Part shown: one piece after another, positions 54,288 to 63,383 of the stretch
Layout of the letters: the number at the start of each line of letters is the position of its first letter
How positions within the stretch are numbered: the stretch's first letter is position 1
Origin: Kaistia defluvii
GTDB lineage: Bacteria; Pseudomonadota; Alphaproteobacteria; Rhizobiales; Kaistiaceae
Length of the DNA: 64,000 nt
Assembly: GCF_040548815.1 (NCBI RefSeq)
Contig: NZ_JBEPSM010000001.1
Location: 1,240,001 to 1,304,000 of the forward strand
Direction: 5' to 3'
The notes under the pieces: model-generated
Told to the model about the DNA's origin: nothing
Database searches by the model: none
Seen by the model: only the letters and a program-made list of their open reading frames with translations
Position numbers and translations under genes: made by a program

Positions 54288-55271
54288 TCAATCCTTGTAG
54301 ATGAACTGCGCGATCTCGGGCTTGTCGACGTTGTCCTTGTCCATCACGGTGAAGCCGGTGCCGATGGAAACGGGGATCGACTGACCGGTGAGATGGGCGA
54401 AGGCGGAGATCAGGCCGTAATAGCCGATTTCAGCCGGATGCTGGGCGATGGCGATATCGATCAGGCCGGTCTTGATGTTGTCGACGATCGAGGGCGGTGC
54501 GTCGAAGGCGACGACCTTGACCTTGCCGGACTGGCCGGCCTGCTGAACGCCATTGGCAGCGCCGATGGCCGAGAACAGGTTGGCGCCGAAGATGCCGGCG
54601 AGATCAGGGTTACGGGCGAAGACGGCCTGCAGCTGCGAGGCGGCCTTGTTGGAATCGTTGTCGTTGAACTGGGTCTCAAGAACTTCGATATTCGGGAAGT
54701 TCTTCAGCTCGTCCTTGAAGCCTTCTTCACGCTGGTCGGTGGTCGAGACGCCCGGCTTGACGTTCGAGACATAGACCTTGCCCTTTTCGCCGATCGACTT
54801 GGCGAGCGCGCGCGCCGCGATGCGGCCGCCCAGCACGTTGTCGGAAGCGATGTAGGACAGCGGGAAATCGGCCTCGCCGGCGCCGGTCTGGTAGTTGCCG
54901 GTTCCGATGAAGGTGTCGACGGTGATGACCGGAATGCCGGCGGCATGCGCCTTCTTGAGCGGCTCGACCAGCTGAACCTTGTCGGTCGGGGCGATCAGGA
55001 TCGCGTCCGGCTTGCGGGCGATGATGGCATCCAGCACCGGAACCTGCAGCACCGGGTTGAATTCGGGGGCGCCCTGGAAGACCAGGTCGACACCCACGGC
55101 CTTGGCCGCGGCTTCGGCGCCCTTGCGCATGGTGATGTAGAAGCCGTCCGTGGTGATGCCCGGGATCAGGGCGACGGTGAACTTCTTGTCCTGGGCCTGG
55201 GCCGCGATCGAGCTGGTCAGGACGGTAGCCCCGACTGCCAGAGCCGCGAGAGCAGTAACAATCTTCTTCAT
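54288..55271 (-). CDS. Sugar ABC transporter periplasmic substrate-binding protein, transporter 3
   Basis: The 327-residue RbsB-fold protein has a signal peptide (MKKIVTALAALAVGATVLTSSIAAQA). Binding-lobe segments are LIPGITTDGFYITMRKGAEAAA, DAIIARKPDAILIAPTD and GIFGANLFSAIGA. The ATG at 55271 follows GAGGGAACGCC. It is the first gene of the binding protein-permease-ATPase operon. Confidence 0.94.
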   Translation of the reverse strand: MKKIVTALAALAVGATVLTSSIAAQAQDKKFTVALIPGITTDGFYITMRKGAEAAAKAVGVDLVFQGAPEFNPVLQVPVLDAIIARKPDAILIAPTDKVQLVEPLKKAHAAGIPVITVDTFIGTGNYQTGAGEADFPLSYIASDNVLGGRIAARALAKSIGEKGKVYVSNVKPGVSTTDQREEGFKDELKNFPNIEVLETQFNDNDSNKAASQLQAVFARNPDLAGIFGANLFSAIGAANGVQQAGQSGKVKVVAFDAPPSIVDNIKTGLIDIAIAQHPAEIGYYGLISAFAHLTGQSIPVSIGTGFTVMDKDNVDKPEIAQFIYKD

Positions 55272-55807
55272 GGCGTTCCCTCGTTTTGATTTGAATCTGT
55301 TGCCGAGCAACGGTGGTTCACCCGACGAAGCCTTTCTGTGAGGCTGTTCGAACGGATGGTCGCGGCGCGCAGCGGCGCCGCCTGGCGCCGTCCGGCCTTG
55401 ATGGGACATGGCGCCGGTTCCGGCGCCCGAAGTCGAATTCAAGAGGATTGGCGAAATCGGCAAGATAAAGCATCACCAGATTCGGAGATGATAAGACATA
55501 GGCACGCCGATCACGCTCGATGCACGAGCGCGCCAAGTCTATCCTGACAAATCCGGCTAGTGGCCCTGCCGAGCCAAGCCCTCCCACTTCTTCTTGTTGA
55601 CTGGAGCCTAGAGGCGGCCTTCGGCAACGTCAATCCGATATTTTACGTAAGCCAAGTTTGCTCGGATGCCGCTGGGGCACAATCAAGAAGAAGCGGCGCT
55701 TCTTCTCGTTTTGAGGGCGCCCACGGAGCGGTCCGGATGCAGAATCCGATCCTTCCGCGTTGCCGAGCCAGCCCGGCGAGGCATCACCCGGCTCCGAATA
55801 AGCCGGT
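55272..55807. other. 536-bp intergenic region without a recognised gene
   Basis: The region holds the upstream sequence of the transporter 3 operon and the tail of the SDR gene. Open frames here have no domain. It contains an AGAAGAAGC-GGC-GCTTCTTCT hairpin at 55686-55706, about 100 bp downstream of the SDR stop, that may end SDR transcription. I see no other structure. Confidence 0.5.
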
Positions 55808-56539
55808 TCAGATGTCCTGGTTCTGCGGCAGGATCACCAGATCGCGGATGGTCACGTTGGCAGGCCGCGTCAGCATGAACAGCACCGCGTCGGCGATGTC
55901 CTCGGACAGAAGCCCCTCGCGGGCCGCCGCCTTGGCGGCGATCACGGCCGGGTCGGAATACCCCCATAATTCGTTGAGCACGACACCGGGCGCCACCGCG
56001 CCGACACGAACGCCATGCGGCGCGACCTGTCGCCGGACGCCATGCACGAAGGCCTGCACCGCGTGCTTGGTGGCGCTGTAGACTGGCTCCCACGGAATGG
56101 CCTGATGGCCGGCGACCGAACTGGTGACGATGATGTCGCCCGCCCGCCGCTCGATCATGGACGGAAGCACCGCGCGCACGGCGCGGAACACAGCGTTGAT
56201 GTTGACGCCGATCACTTCGTCGAAATCGTCGGGGTCTCCGTCCACCAGATCGCCGGTGAGATAGAGGCCGGCATTGGCGAGCAGGATATCGATCGGTCCG
56301 AGCCCGGCCACCGTCTCCGCGATGGTGCGCTCGACCTCGGCCGGCTTGGTCAGGTCGGCGGCGATGACCAGTGCTTCAACATCAGGAAATTCGTCGCGAA
56401 CCGCCTGCAGCCGTTCCTTCGAGCGCCCGACCAGCGCCAGGCGCACGCCCTCACCGGCCAGCATGCGCGCCATGGCACGCCCGATGCCGGAGCTTGCTCC
56501 CGTCACCAGCGCGACTTTTCCCTTGAGATCACGGCTCAT
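55808..56539 (-). CDS. SDR-family oxidoreductase (ribitol/sorbitol-dehydrogenase-like)
   Basis: The 243-residue SDR has an intact TGASSGIG, LANAG, Ser in TSSVAGH and the active-site YSATK. It resembles polyol dehydrogenases by length and by its C-terminus without the usual VDGG. The ATG at 56539 follows GGAGGGTCTG; the longer frame to 56683 is arginine-rich and unlikely. It is divergent from the LacI-type regulator, which is probably its repressor, so it likely acts on a polyol or sugar taken up by a nearby transporter. Confidence 0.9.
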   Translation of the reverse strand: MSRDLKGKVALVTGASSGIGRAMARMLAGEGVRLALVGRSKERLQAVRDEFPDVEALVIAADLTKPAEVERTIAETVAGLGPIDILLANAGLYLTGDLVDGDPDDFDEVIGVNINAVFRAVRAVLPSMIERRAGDIIVTSSVAGHQAIPWEPVYSATKHAVQAFVHGVRRQVAPHGVRVGAVAPGVVLNELWGYSDPAVIAAKAAAREGLLSEDIADAVLFMLTRPANVTIRDLVILPQNQDI

Positions 56540-56734
56540 GCAGACCCTCCCCGGCCATGCGACATCGTCACCGGCCGGAACACGTTCCGGGCCGGCTGGC
56601 GCTTCGTCGCTGAATAGTTTCCTGTTGGTGGCCCGCGCCGAGAACGACCTCCGTCGTCGCCGGCGTCCTCCCGGACTCTCCAACTGCCTCCTGCACGAAG
56701 GCTAGCATTCCGCCCGACCACGTCAACGTGGAAA

Positions 56735-56748
56735 TTTGCACGCGTAAA
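56735..56748. promoter_or_regulatory. Candidate LacI-type operator between SDR and lacI-like gene
   Basis: TTTGCACGCGTAAA fits the dyad TTTRCRCGYGYAAA with a central CG, the usual form of LacI-family operators. A second dyad, CCACGT-CA-ACGTGG, lies at 56718-56731. Both are in the divergent promoter region of 362 bp, which holds no other gene. Confidence 0.5.
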
Positions 56749-56901
56749 ACATTGTGTTAGCTTTACCGTCGCGATCCGCTGCCGAAATGACCCAAACGGC
56801 CGGAAAAGCACGGCGCATACCGCTAGGGAACCGTAGCTTCGGCTCCTGGGACCGCGTAATGGCTCCATCGCCAGCCGAGGCCCGGGTTTGAAAGAGCAGG
56901 A

Positions 56902-57936
56902 ATGACCGATCGCACGATCAAGAACATGGCGGAGTTCTCGGAGCTGAGCGGCATCTCGCGACCGACCGTATCCAAATATTTCAACGACCCCGACAGCGTC
57001 CGCAAATCGACCCGCGCCAAGATCGAGAAGGCGCTGGCCCAGTACGAATACCGGCCCAACCTCTTCGCGGTAAACCTGAACAAGAAGCGCCCGAAAATCG
57101 TCGGGCTGATCGTGCCGGATACGGCCGACACATTCTTTTCCGAACTGGTGCGGCGGATCGAGATGCGCTGCGTCGAGCGCGGCTATCTCGCGATCGTGCT
57201 TTCCTCGCGCGGCGACTCACAGCTGGAAGCGCGCTCGATCGAGACGCTGCTTTCGCTCAAGATCGCCGGCGCCATCGTCGCCCCGCTCGGCGTTCATTCC
57301 GACCGGCAGCTGATGCGCAGCCTGCGCGCGCGCATCCCGATGGTGTTTCTGGATTCGAGCCTCGACGAGGAAACCCCGTTCGTGGGCACCGACAATTTCC
57401 AGAGCGTGCCCTTGATCACGGAATATCTCTGCCGCAGTGGCGAGCCCCCCACCTATTTCGACATGCCGGCCGTCAACCAGAACGGCCCGGAGCGCAAGCA
57501 GGCCTATGTCGCCACGATGGAACGCCTGGGCCTGAGGCCCGAGATCGTTGCCGTGTCGCAGAAAAACGACTGGCGCTTCGAAGACATCGCCTTCGAGCAG
57601 ACGCGGCGTGTGCTGGAGGGGAACGGCTTTCCGACCCGGACGGTGCTCTGCGCCAATGACCGCTGCGCCGTCGGCGTCATGGCGGCGGTGTTCCAGCATG
57701 GCCTGCGCATCGGTCGCGAGCCCGGCTGCGATATCCGCATTGCCGGCCATGACGACCAGCCGCACAGCCGCTATGGCTGCCCGCCCCTGACCACCGTGGC
57801 GCAGGATTTCGACCGGCTGGCGCAATCCGCCGTCGCGATCCTGCTCGACCGGGTCGAGAGCGAGGATGGCGGCGGCAACCCCGAACCGCAGCAGGTGCGG
57901 CTGGAAGGCAAGCTGGTCATGCGCGCTTCCGCCTGA
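56902..57936 (+). CDS. LacI-family transcriptional regulator
   Basis: The 344-residue protein has an N-terminal LacI helix-turn-helix (MAEFSELSGISRPTVSKYFNDPDSVRKSTRAKIEKAL), the hinge YRPNLFAVNLNKKR and a periplasmic-binding-like effector domain. The HTH differs a little from the standard DVAxxAGVS pattern, as it reads EFSELSGIS. It probably represses the divergent SDR gene and maybe transporter 4. It is convergent with the HAD gene, which ends 6 bp away. Confidence 0.92.
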   Translation: MTDRTIKNMAEFSELSGISRPTVSKYFNDPDSVRKSTRAKIEKALAQYEYRPNLFAVNLNKKRPKIVGLIVPDTADTFFSELVRRIEMRCVERGYLAIVLSSRGDSQLEARSIETLLSLKIAGAIVAPLGVHSDRQLMRSLRARIPMVFLDSSLDEETPFVGTDNFQSVPLITEYLCRSGEPPTYFDMPAVNQNGPERKQAYVATMERLGLRPEIVAVSQKNDWRFEDIAFEQTRRVLEGNGFPTRTVLCANDRCAVGVMAAVFQHGLRIGREPGCDIRIAGHDDQPHSRYGCPPLTTVAQDFDRLAQSAVAILLDRVESEDGGGNPEPQQVRLEGKLVMRASA

Positions 57937-57942
57937 CCTCGG

Positions 57943-58611
57943 TCAGGCCGGCACGCTCTCCAGGCAGGCGGCGACGAACGGCCTGAGACGCGGATCGTCG
58001 AAATGCGGCACGGCAAGCCCGGCGCCCTCCGCGATCAGCCGCTCGGCCGAAAGCCCGGTCGTCAGGCCGACCACCGCGAGCCCGGCCGCCAGCGCGGCGC
58101 GAATGCCGGAAATCGAATCCTCGAAGGCGACGCTGTTCGCCGCGGTCCCGCCCAGACGGTCCAGCCCGGTGAGATAAGGCAGCGGGTGCGGCTTGGCATG
58201 GGCAAGTTCGTCGCCGATGACGACAGTCTCGAAGCGCTTGGCCATGCCGATCCCGGCGAGTTCCTGCTCGGCATTGGGACGTGGCGCATTGGTGACCACG
58301 CCGTAGCGCGTGCCCAACCCGTCGGCCCAGTCAAGAAAGTCGACCAGCCCCGCAGCCGGCACGAGATCGGTGGCCAGGGAGCGGAACAGCACTTCCTTCG
58401 CCTCCACCAGCGCCGCGCCCTGTTCGGACGAGAGCCCCGGCACGAGATCGGCCAGGATGGTGTGGTTCGGAAACCCCATCACCTGCGTCCGGTAGCGATG
58501 CTGATCGAGCTCCACCCCGTGGATCGCCACCTGCTGCCGCCAGGCTTCGTAGTGCAGATGATCGATGTCGAGCAGCGTGCCATCAAGGTCGAACAGAAGA
58601 ACACCGGACAT
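57943..58611 (-). CDS. HAD-family hydrolase (beta-phosphoglucomutase/phosphatase-like)
   Basis: The 222-residue HAD enzyme has motif I DLDGTLLD, motif II VVTNAPRP, the motif III lysine in HAKPHPLPY and motif IV FEDSISGIRAA. The helical cap inserted after motif I places it in subfamily IA with phosphoglycolate and sugar phosphatases. It may dephosphorylate a sugar phosphate from the neighbouring catabolic genes. It is followed on the same strand, 87 bp upstream, by the diguanylate cyclase gene. Confidence 0.9.
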   Translation of the reverse strand: MSGVLLFDLDGTLLDIDHLHYEAWRQQVAIHGVELDQHRYRTQVMGFPNHTILADLVPGLSSEQGAALVEAKEVLFRSLATDLVPAAGLVDFLDWADGLGTRYGVVTNAPRPNAEQELAGIGMAKRFETVVIGDELAHAKPHPLPYLTGLDRLGGTAANSVAFEDSISGIRAALAAGLAVVGLTTGLSAERLIAEGAGLAVPHFDDPRLRPFVAACLESVPA

Positions 58612-58698
58612 GAGAACGCGCTCCAGATCGCATCGGGGGATGGCCTTTGGCCAAATTACTTCGGCGGGAAGATGGACGGAGTGCCGGGCGTCGCGCTG

Positions 58699-59628
58699 TC
58701 ATCCCACGTCGGCGGCCATGCCGACCGGATCGGCAAAGGCCTGCACGTGATTGCGGCCCGAGACCTTGGCCCGGTAGAGCGCCTCGTCGGCGCGGCGGTA
58801 GAAATCGCTGAGCGCCTCGCCGGGCCGGCTGGCGGTGATGCCGGCGGAGAAGGTATAGGAGAAGTCGGGATCCTGGACCAGCGGCCGCGACAGGCGGACC
58901 ACGGCCAGCATGCGCTCCAGGATCAGATGCGCATGGTCCAGCGAGGTGTCCGGGAAGGTGAGAGCAAACTCCTCGCCGCCCATCCGGCCGAACGAATCCG
59001 AACGACGCAACTGGCCCTGGATCAGCTTGGCGAAATCCTGCAGCACCAGATCGCCCATCTGATGGCCGAAGCGGTCATTGACCAGCTTGAAATTGTCGAG
59101 GTCGATGACGGCGAGACACCCCATGCGCCCGATGGTCCGGTGATCGACGAGAACCTGCTCGATCCGGGCCGTCAGGAAGCGCCGGTTGGCAACGCCCGTC
59201 AGGTCGTCGGTATAGGAAGCCTTGATCGCCAGATCCCGGTCCAGGCGGATCTCGCGCTCTTCCACGCGGAGACCGGTAATGTCGCTGGCGACGCAGAGCA
59301 TCCAGCCTTCGCTTTCGACCGTCTCCGTCATCCAGAGCCACCGTCCGTCATGCAGGTCGGTCTCGAAAGCCCGGAAACCGGTCTTGCCACGACGCGATAT
59401 CGTCGAGCTCAGCCAGACATCGAAATCGGGAACACACAGCACCGTGCCCCGGCCGAGCGCATGGTTGCGGCGCATGACTTCGGCCCAGGTCGGAGATTCC
59501 TCGGGCTCGATGAAATAGGCGGAGCGAAAGGCGCGATTGGCATAGCGGATGCGATCGAATCCGTCATAGACCGCGACCAGCACGTCCGACGCGTCATAGA
59601 GCTGCGCAATCCGCGAACCGAAACTCAC
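58699..59628 (-). CDS. PAS-GGDEF diguanylate cyclase
   Basis: The protein is about 309 residues: an N-terminal PAS-like sensor (VLVAVYDGFDRIRYANRAFRSAYF through WLWMTETV) and a C-terminal GGDEF domain with an active site reading GRMGGEEFAL. It should make cyclic di-GMP. No transmembrane segment is seen, so it is cytoplasmic. The start is uncertain: a GTG at 59628, or a TTG at 59634 closer to a GGTGGAG site, both in frame. No I-site RxxD is evident. Confidence 0.88.
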   Translation of the reverse strand: MSFGSRIAQLYDASDVLVAVYDGFDRIRYANRAFRSAYFIEPEESPTWAEVMRRNHALGRGTVLCVPDFDVWLSSTISRRGKTGFRAFETDLHDGRWLWMTETVESEGWMLCVASDITGLRVEEREIRLDRDLAIKASYTDDLTGVANRRFLTARIEQVLVDHRTIGRMGCLAVIDLDNFKLVNDRFGHQMGDLVLQDFAKLIQGQLRRSDSFGRMGGEEFALTFPDTSLDHAHLILERMLAVVRLSRPLVQDPDFSYTFSAGITASRPGEALSDFYRRADEALYRAKVSGRNHVQAFADPVGMAADVG

Positions 59629-59808
59629 GTCCAAGCCAACGTCTCCACCGCTCCGCAATCGGCCGCTCTTGAGGAGGCCGGCTCTCAACCCGCAAACCTA
59701 TCGCGCGAAAATAGCGGAACTGGCAATACGGTTCCAGCGCCGCTTCGGCGACGCCGGGCGCTGGACGGTGGGGTGGCGGTTGGAAGGTCGGCGCGGGGTC
59801 TCCTCCTA

Positions 59809-61299
59809 TCAGGCCTGGGCGAAGGCGGCGGTGAGCACGTCGTTCTCGGTGAGGCCATCATTGGCCGCGAGCAGAGTCTGCCGGCCGCGCGACAGCACCA
59901 TCACGGTCGAGGCAAGGGCCAGGACTTCCGGCAGTTCGGACGAGACGAAAATGACGCTCATCCCCTTCTTCGCCAGATCCTGGATCTGCTTGTAGATGTC
60001 GGCCTTGGTACGGACGTCGACGCCATGCGTCGGCTCGTCCAGGAACAGGATCTCCGGCTCGGAAGCGAGGCAGCGGGCGAAGATGACCTTCTGCTGATTG
60101 CCGCCCGACAGGCGGCGAACCGGCTGCTGCGGCCCTTCGCTGACAATGCCCAGCGCATCGCGGAACCGGGCGAACAGGGATTTCTCGCCGGCGAGATCGA
60201 GGATGGCGCCCTGCTTCTGGCGCCGGGCGACGGCGACATTCTCCGCCAGCGAGAGGCTCGGCAGGATGCCGTTGGTCTTGCGTCCCTCCGGCAGCAGCGC
60301 CAGTCCGCCCTGCCAGGCTTGCGTCGAATTGACGGGCACGATCCCGTCCGGCCGGGTGATCGTGCCCGCGGCGAGCGGCCGAATGCCGCAGAGAAGTTCG
60401 AGCAATTCGGTCCGGCCGGCGCCGACCAGTCCAAAGATCCCGAGAATTTCGCCCTTGCGCAGCGCGAAGGAGATCGGCCCGACGCGCCCCTTGTCCGCGA
60501 TCGCCTCGGCCTTCAGGCGCACCGGCGCCCCGGCCGCAATGGTCGGCTTGTCCAGCGCATCGAAGGTGAAGGCGCGGCCGGTCATGTCCGCGATGATGCC
60601 GGCCCGCGTCGTCTCGCCCACCGGACGGTCGCCAACCACCCGGCCGTCACGCAGCACGACGACACGGTCGGAAATCGCAAATACCTCGTCGAAGCGGTGG
60701 CTGATGAAAATGATGGCGACGCCATGGGCGCGCAGGTCGCGCACGATGGCGAACAATGCCTCGGCCTCATGCGGGGTCAGCGAGGCGGTCGGCTCGTCCA
60801 GGATCAGCAGCCGGGCATTGCGCGCCAGCGCCTTGGCGATCTCGACGATCTGCTGCTCGGCCGTCGACAGCGAGCCGGCCTCGACACGCGGATCGATATG
60901 CGCGGCGCCGACCCGGGCCAGAAGTTCGCGCGCCTTGGCGGCCAGTGCCTTGCGATCGATGACGCCGGACCTGCCGGTCCTGTAATCGCCAATGAACAGG
61001 TTCTCCATCACCGAAAGCGACGAGATCAGCGACAGTTCCTGATGGATGTGGATGATGCCGGCGTCGAGCGCCGAGCGCGTATCGCGGAACACCGTCTCCA
61101 CGCCGTTCCACAGGATCGTGCCGGCATCGCGCGGCAATGCACCCGACAGGATATTGACGAAGGTCGACTTGCCGGCGCCGTTCTCGCCCAGAAGAGCAAC
61201 CACCTGCCCGGCCGAGATATCAAAATCGACTCCATGCAGGACTCGGTTCTGGTCGAAGGACTTGGCGATGCCGCGGGCGGAAAGAAGACAATCGGTCAT
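59809..61299 (-). CDS. Sugar ABC transporter ATP-binding protein (two ABC domains), transporter 4
   Basis: The 496-residue RbsA-type tandem ATPase has GENGAGKST, signature STAEQQ and LILDEPTASL in the first domain. The second domain has a modified Walker A GLVGAGRTE, LSGGNQQK and LFLDEPTHGVD. It is the last gene of the transporter 4 operon, with a CTCTCCC-type palindrome between it and the binding-protein gene. Confidence 0.94.
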   Translation of the reverse strand: MTDCLLSARGIAKSFDQNRVLHGVDFDISAGQVVALLGENGAGKSTFVNILSGALPRDAGTILWNGVETVFRDTRSALDAGIIHIHQELSLISSLSVMENLFIGDYRTGRSGVIDRKALAAKARELLARVGAAHIDPRVEAGSLSTAEQQIVEIAKALARNARLLILDEPTASLTPHEAEALFAIVRDLRAHGVAIIFISHRFDEVFAISDRVVVLRDGRVVGDRPVGETTRAGIIADMTGRAFTFDALDKPTIAAGAPVRLKAEAIADKGRVGPISFALRKGEILGIFGLVGAGRTELLELLCGIRPLAAGTITRPDGIVPVNSTQAWQGGLALLPEGRKTNGILPSLSLAENVAVARRQKQGAILDLAGEKSLFARFRDALGIVSEGPQQPVRRLSGGNQQKVIFARCLASEPEILFLDEPTHGVDVRTKADIYKQIQDLAKKGMSVIFVSSELPEVLALASTVMVLSRGRQTLLAANDGLTENDVLTAAFAQA

Positions 61300-61324
61300 A
61301 GGGTTCTCGAATCCGGAGACGGGG

Positions 61325-61346
61325 CCTCCCCCGCTTGCGGGAGAGG
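61325..61346. repeat. CTCTCCC-type palindrome after the transporter 4 binding-protein gene
   Basis: CCTCCCCCGC-TT-GCGGGAGAGG is a half-copy of the dispersed element seen at 23.4, 26.1, 39.3 and 32.0 kb. It lies 30 bp downstream of the binding-protein stop and 26 bp before the ATPase start. Confidence 0.7.
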
Positions 61347-61375
61347 TATTTTCAGGGTCGCGGGACGCGCTGGAT

Positions 61376-62377
61376 TTACGGCTTGGCGCCCTTGCCGAGC
61401 GCCACCGGCGCGTCGACGGCGATATCGGCCGGATAGGTCGCGCCGAAGGCGATCATGTTGTGCAGCATGACGAGGCTGTCGAAGGCCTGGCGCGCCGGCG
61501 CCTGGTCGATCAGCGCGAGGATCTCGCCGCCGTCCTTGTACTGCTGCTTCTCCGGCAGGTCGTCATAGCCGACGACGCCGACTTTGCCGGTCGCCTTGGC
61601 GTCGCGCACGGCCTTGGCCGCCGCTTCCGAACCGCCGGCCGTGACATAGAGGATCGACAGGTCGGGGTTGGACGTCATGACGTCGGTCGCTTGCGAATAG
61701 GCGGTAGCGTCGTCGTCCTTGCATTCGAACGGACCGACAATGGTGATGTCGGGGTAGCTCTTCTTCAGCAGATCGAGCGCGCCGTTCATGCGGGCGTCGT
61801 GCTGGGCGGCGCCCAGATAGCCGGTGATGACGGCGATCTTGCCCTTGCCGCCGGTCTGCTTGGCGATGAATTCACCAGCCTTGGCGCCGGCGTCATAAGC
61901 GAGCATGCCGATCGAGACGTTGCGGTTCGACTTTTCGGCGGAGTCGGCGATGAAGGAGATGAACGGCACGCCCTCGGCGACGACCTCGTTCACCTTGGCG
62001 ACGGTGCCATCGAAGATCGGCACGGCAGCGATGCCGTCATACTGCTTGGTCAGCGCGCCATCGATGCCGGCGACCATCACCTCGGCCGTAAGACCGGTGC
62101 CGAGCTGGATGTAGTCGACGGTGGTGTTGAGCGGCTTCAGATATTCGGTGGCGGCGGCGATGCCCTTGTCTGCCGCTTCCCAAAAGGACGAGCCCTGGAA
62201 CGAGAGTACAGCGAGGCGCAGCGGCTTGGGCGCCGGGCCCTGGGCGGCGACGGTGCCGCCAACGGCCTTGGCGCCTTCGGAGAGCGCAGCCTCGGCCAGG
62301 GCGAATCCCGGCACGAGCGGCAGCGCCAGGCCGGCTGCCGAGAGCATCAGGAAGCGGCGGCGATCGAATGTGGTCAT
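61376..62377 (-). CDS. Sugar ABC transporter substrate-binding protein, transporter 4 (Tat-type signal)
   Basis: This 333-residue RbsB-fold protein has an N-terminus with a twin-arginine-like motif (TTFDRRRFLMLSAAG) and a hydrophobic core up to AEA. It is probably exported by Tat rather than Sec, unlike the three other binding proteins here. Binding-lobe segments include LAVLSFQGSSFWEAADKGI and ILYVTAGGSEAAAKAV. It lies between the permease and ATPase genes. Confidence 0.93.
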   Translation of the reverse strand: MTTFDRRRFLMLSAAGLALPLVPGFALAEAALSEGAKAVGGTVAAQGPAPKPLRLAVLSFQGSSFWEAADKGIAAATEYLKPLNTTVDYIQLGTGLTAEVMVAGIDGALTKQYDGIAAVPIFDGTVAKVNEVVAEGVPFISFIADSAEKSNRNVSIGMLAYDAGAKAGEFIAKQTGGKGKIAVITGYLGAAQHDARMNGALDLLKKSYPDITIVGPFECKDDDATAYSQATDVMTSNPDLSILYVTAGGSEAAAKAVRDAKATGKVGVVGYDDLPEKQQYKDGGEILALIDQAPARQAFDSLVMLHNMIAFGATYPADIAVDAPVALGKGAKP

Positions 62378-62426
62378 GGTTTCCTCCAGAGTTGAGCTTG
62401 GTAGTGGGGCGGCCGTTCGGACCGCC

Positions 62427-63380
62427 TCAGTCTTCTTCGCTGCGGCGGTTCAGGCTGTCCGCGCCGACGGCGAGGATGACGACCAGACCGATGGTGATGG
62501 TCTGCCAGTAGCCGGAGACGTTGAGCAGGACGAACGCGTTGCGGAGCAGGCCGATCAGCGCCGCGCCGATGACGACGCCGCCGATCGAGCCGCGCCCTCC
62601 GGCCAGCGCGACGCCGCCGAGGATAACTGCGGCGATGACGTCGAGCTCGTAGCCGAGGCCGAGATTGGGGTTGGCATTGGTCAGCATGCCGCCGAGCAGC
62701 AGGCCGCCCAGACCGGCGAGGCTGCCCGAGACGGTGAAGACCAGGATCCGCGTCTTCGCCACGTCGATGCCGGCAAGGCGCGCGGCGCGGGCGTTGTCGC
62801 CGACCGCATAGACATTGCGACCCCAGCGCGTTCGCGTCGCGAACAGCCAGACGAGGATCGTCAGCGCCACCAGCAGGATGAACTGCACCGGCAACCCGCC
62901 GATCTTGCCGTAGCCCAGAAACGCCGCCCAGTTGTCGAAGCGCTGCGGATTGCCATTGGTGATCAGCAGCGCCGCGCCGCGCGCGATCGACAGCGTGCCG
63001 AGCGTGGTGATGAACGGGTTGATCCGGAGCTTGGTGATCAGCACGCCATTGGTGAAGCCGATCGCCATGCCGATGCCGATCGCGCCGACAATGCCAAGCG
63101 ACGGCATTCCGGTGGTCGCCGACACGATCGCCCCGGTGACGGCCGAAAGGCCGATCACCGAACCGACGGACAAATCGATGCCGCCGGCGATGATCACCAG
63201 CGCCTGGCCCAGCGCGACGATGCCGACCACGGAGATCTGGCGCGCCACATTGGAGAGGTTGCGCCCAGTCAGGAAGAACTCGCTCGTGAAGGTCAGCCCG
63301 AGAAAGACGAGGATGAGCATCGCGAGAACGGTCGCCTCGCGGCGCGTCCGCACGAAACGGATGACGGTGGCAGCGTTCAT
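62427..63380 (-). CDS. Sugar ABC transporter permease, transporter 4
   Basis: This 317-residue CUT2 permease has GQALVIIAGGIDLSVGSVIGLSAVTG, KLRINPFITTLGTLSIARG and GGVALAGGRGSIGGVVIG, with about nine transmembrane helices. It starts 3 bp after the enoyl-CoA hydratase-type gene, so the hydratase is in the same operon. Confidence 0.94.
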   Translation of the reverse strand: MNAATVIRFVRTRREATVLAMLILVFLGLTFTSEFFLTGRNLSNVARQISVVGIVALGQALVIIAGGIDLSVGSVIGLSAVTGAIVSATTGMPSLGIVGAIGIGMAIGFTNGVLITKLRINPFITTLGTLSIARGAALLITNGNPQRFDNWAAFLGYGKIGGLPVQFILLVALTILVWLFATRTRWGRNVYAVGDNARAARLAGIDVAKTRILVFTVSGSLAGLGGLLLGGMLTNANPNLGLGYELDVIAAVILGGVALAGGRGSIGGVVIGAALIGLLRNAFVLLNVSGYWQTITIGLVVILAVGADSLNRRSEED

Positions 63381-63383
63381 GGA

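Noticed and set aside
55560..56081. 173-codon forward ORF
   Set aside because: Its second half is antisense to the SDR gene and the rest has no recognisable protein features.
58003..61470. 1155-codon forward ORF
   Set aside because: Opposite strand of the HAD, GGDEF and tandem ATPase genes; the translation has no domain.
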